Source: an uncultured Oscillospiraceae bacterium (GTDB taxonomy: Bacteria > Bacillota > Clostridia > Oscillospirales > Ruminococcaceae). Taken from it: a stretch of 5,476 nt of DNA. Numbering within the stretch: position 1 is the stretch's first letter; each line of letters begins with the position of its first letter. The stretch lies in the NCBI GenBank assembly GCA_934456315.1, contig CAKSHG010000156.1:1-5476 (forward strand), given 5' to 3'. The notes beneath the pieces were generated by a model. The model did not search any database. It was not told the origin of the DNA and saw only the letters and a program-made list of their open reading frames with translations. A program made the translations under genes and the position numbers. Shown piece by piece: positions 4,463 to 5,476 of the stretch.

Positions 4463-5476
4463 TCAATCCTCTTCTTTCCTGTCGTTGTTTATTTCGATAC
4501 GGACCTTGTTAACGCGCAGGTCTGCAGCGTCAAGCACTGTTACTGTGAAATTCTCCGTCCGCGTGATGTCGCCGTTTTTGGGGATACTGCCGAACAGACC
4601 GAGCACCCAGCCCGCGACCGTGTGAGCCTCGCTCTCGATTTCTGCCGGGATATCCCGCGCTGTAAAGAATCTGCGCAGCGAGTTCAGCGAAACATCTCCG
4701 TAGACTTCGAACGTGTTGGTGCCGACCATTGTTACCGGGGACTTCACCTCGTCGCTCTCGTCCCATATCTCGCCGACAAGCTCCTCAAGGATATCCTCCA
4801 TCGTAACGATACCGAGGGTACCTCCGTGCTGGTCGAGCACGACGCTCATGTGGCACTTCTGCTTCTGCATGGTGCGGAACACCTCTGAAAGTTTCTGCAT
4901 CTGCGGGAGGTACAGCGTTTCCTGCATAATGCTGCGGATAGTGAAATCCGCGCCCTTTTCGTACTGCTTGAAGAACTCTTTCTCGGTGATTATGCCGATG
5001 ATGTTGTCAAGAGTGCGCTCGTAGACCGGCATGCGGGAGTATTCCTCCTGGAGGAACTTCTGCCGGACGCTCGCGATATCCTCGCCCAGTTCCACGGCGG
5101 TTATGCGGACGCGGGGGGTGATTATCTCGTCGACGGTTATCTCGTCGAATTCCAGCGCGCTTCGTACAAGGTTGCTTTCCTGCTGTTCGAGCACGCCCTC
5201 GTCCTCGATCTCGTCTATCATGACCTTCAGCTCTTCTTCGGTCATGCTGACCTTTCCGGTGCTGTGCATCAGCTTGGAAACTCCCTTTTTCAGCAGAATG
5301 AACAATGCCGAGAATGGCGTGAATATCACCATCAGGAACGAGATTATCCCGGAAGAAAGCATTGCGATCTGCTCCGGATAGTCCTTTGCGATGCTCTTGG
5401 GCATTACCTCGCCGAATATGAGCACGATGACTGTGGTCGCGATGGTGGACACCAGCGAGCCGTACTTCTCGCCGAC
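4463..5476 (-). CDS. CorC/HlyC (CNNM-like) membrane protein, 5' end outside window
   Basis: This family is linked to Mg2+ (and sometimes Co2+) transport or resistance in bacteria. Older names such as 'hemolysin' are misleading. The frame is open to the window edge, so 337 residues are visible of a protein usually around 430; roughly the first 80-100 are missing. Visible order: the end of the DUF21 membrane domain (1-70), with the conserved FGEVMPKSIAK motif (21-31) and a last membrane helix (about 43-63); an acidic linker with MTEEELKVMIDEIEDEGVLE (78-97); CBS domain 1 (about 116-170, with ITPRVRITAVE and SRMPVYE); CBS domain 2 (about 180-238, with GIVTMEDILEELVGEIWDE); and the C-terminal CorC_HlyC domain (about 246-332, FEVYGDVSLNSL and HTVAGWVLGLFG). 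All expected domains look intact. A GTG at 5452 is internal to the DUF21 domain and is not the real start. It is the first visible gene of the minus-strand operon; its promoter lies outside. Confidence 0.93.
   Translation of the reverse strand, partial: VGEKYGSLVSTIATTVIVLIFGEVMPKSIAKDYPEQIAMLSSGIISFLMVIFTPFSALFILLKKGVSKLMHSTGKVSMTEEELKVMIDEIEDEGVLEQQESNLVRSALEFDEITVDEIITPRVRITAVELGEDIASVRQKFLQEEYSRMPVYERTLDNIIGIITEKEFFKQYEKGADFTIRSIMQETLYLPQMQKLSEVFRTMQKQKCHMSVVLDQHGGTLGIVTMEDILEELVGEIWDESDEVKSPVTMVGTNTFEVYGDVSLNSLRRFFTARDIPAEIESEAHTVAGWVLGLFGSIPKNGDITRTENFTVTVLDAADLRVNKVRIEINNDRKEED
4467..4472 (-). promoter_or_regulatory. Ribosome binding site of the 83-residue protein gene
   Basis: Read on the minus strand, AGAGGA lies 7 nt before the ATG at 4459-4457. 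It lies within the last codons of the upstream CorC-family gene, which fixes the start and shows that the two genes are packed for joint expression. Confidence 0.65.

Noticed and set aside
4313..4888. A 191-codon plus-strand open frame opposite the CorC-family gene
   Set aside because: It is antisense to conserved CBS and CorC_HlyC coding sequence and has no domain signature or RBS of its own.
5450..5452. GTG as the start of the CorC-family protein
   Set aside because: The frame continues upstream to the window edge and the GTG falls inside the conserved DUF21 segment just before FGEVMPKS, so the true start lies outside.

Overview
The window reads as chromosomal DNA from a Gram-positive anaerobe of the Clostridia, most like the Ruminococcus/Oscillospiraceae group. 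This is an inference from purine-rich ribosome binding sites, sigma-A-type promoters, intrinsic terminators with U-tracts, and the protein families present. No phage, transposase, CRISPR, tRNA or rRNA signature was found. Moderately GC-rich genes surround a visibly AT-richer centre at about 2220-2800.

Layout: (1) 33-1454, plus strand, a dGTP triphosphohydrolase of the HD superfamily. (2) 1472-1500, a strong promoter, driving 1541-2173, an unrecognised two-helix membrane protein with a possible PH-like cytosolic domain, closed by a terminator at 2188-2217. (3) 2218-2526, about 309 bases without a convincing gene. It holds two copies of a 15-bp palindrome, three TATAAT boxes, and a leader of about 150 nt with nested, partly mutually exclusive hairpins and possible pseudoknot pairings. 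(4) 2527-3180, an orphan acidic protein whose C-terminal half contains nine tandem 7-residue (21-bp) repeats. (5) 3201-3237, a palindromic terminator serving both converging transcripts. (6) Minus strand, 5476 down to 3240: a three-gene operon of a CorC/HlyC (CNNM-like) transporter-family protein (5' end outside the window), an 83-residue protein matching only the middle part of FakA-type DAK2 proteins, and a DRE-TIM (homocitrate synthase-like) barrel protein that has lost the metal-binding and catalytic motifs of that superfamily.

How they work together: the dGTPase acts in nucleotide pool control and has no visible link to the rest. The minus-strand genes are tightly packed (3-nt gap, then a 1-nt stop/start overlap), so they are probably co-translated, but their joint function is unknown. 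The most unusual part is the pairing of a structured leader and a repeated palindrome with the orphan heptad-repeat acidic protein. It could be a cis-regulated gene or an ncRNA plus protein unit; the sequence alone does not decide which.
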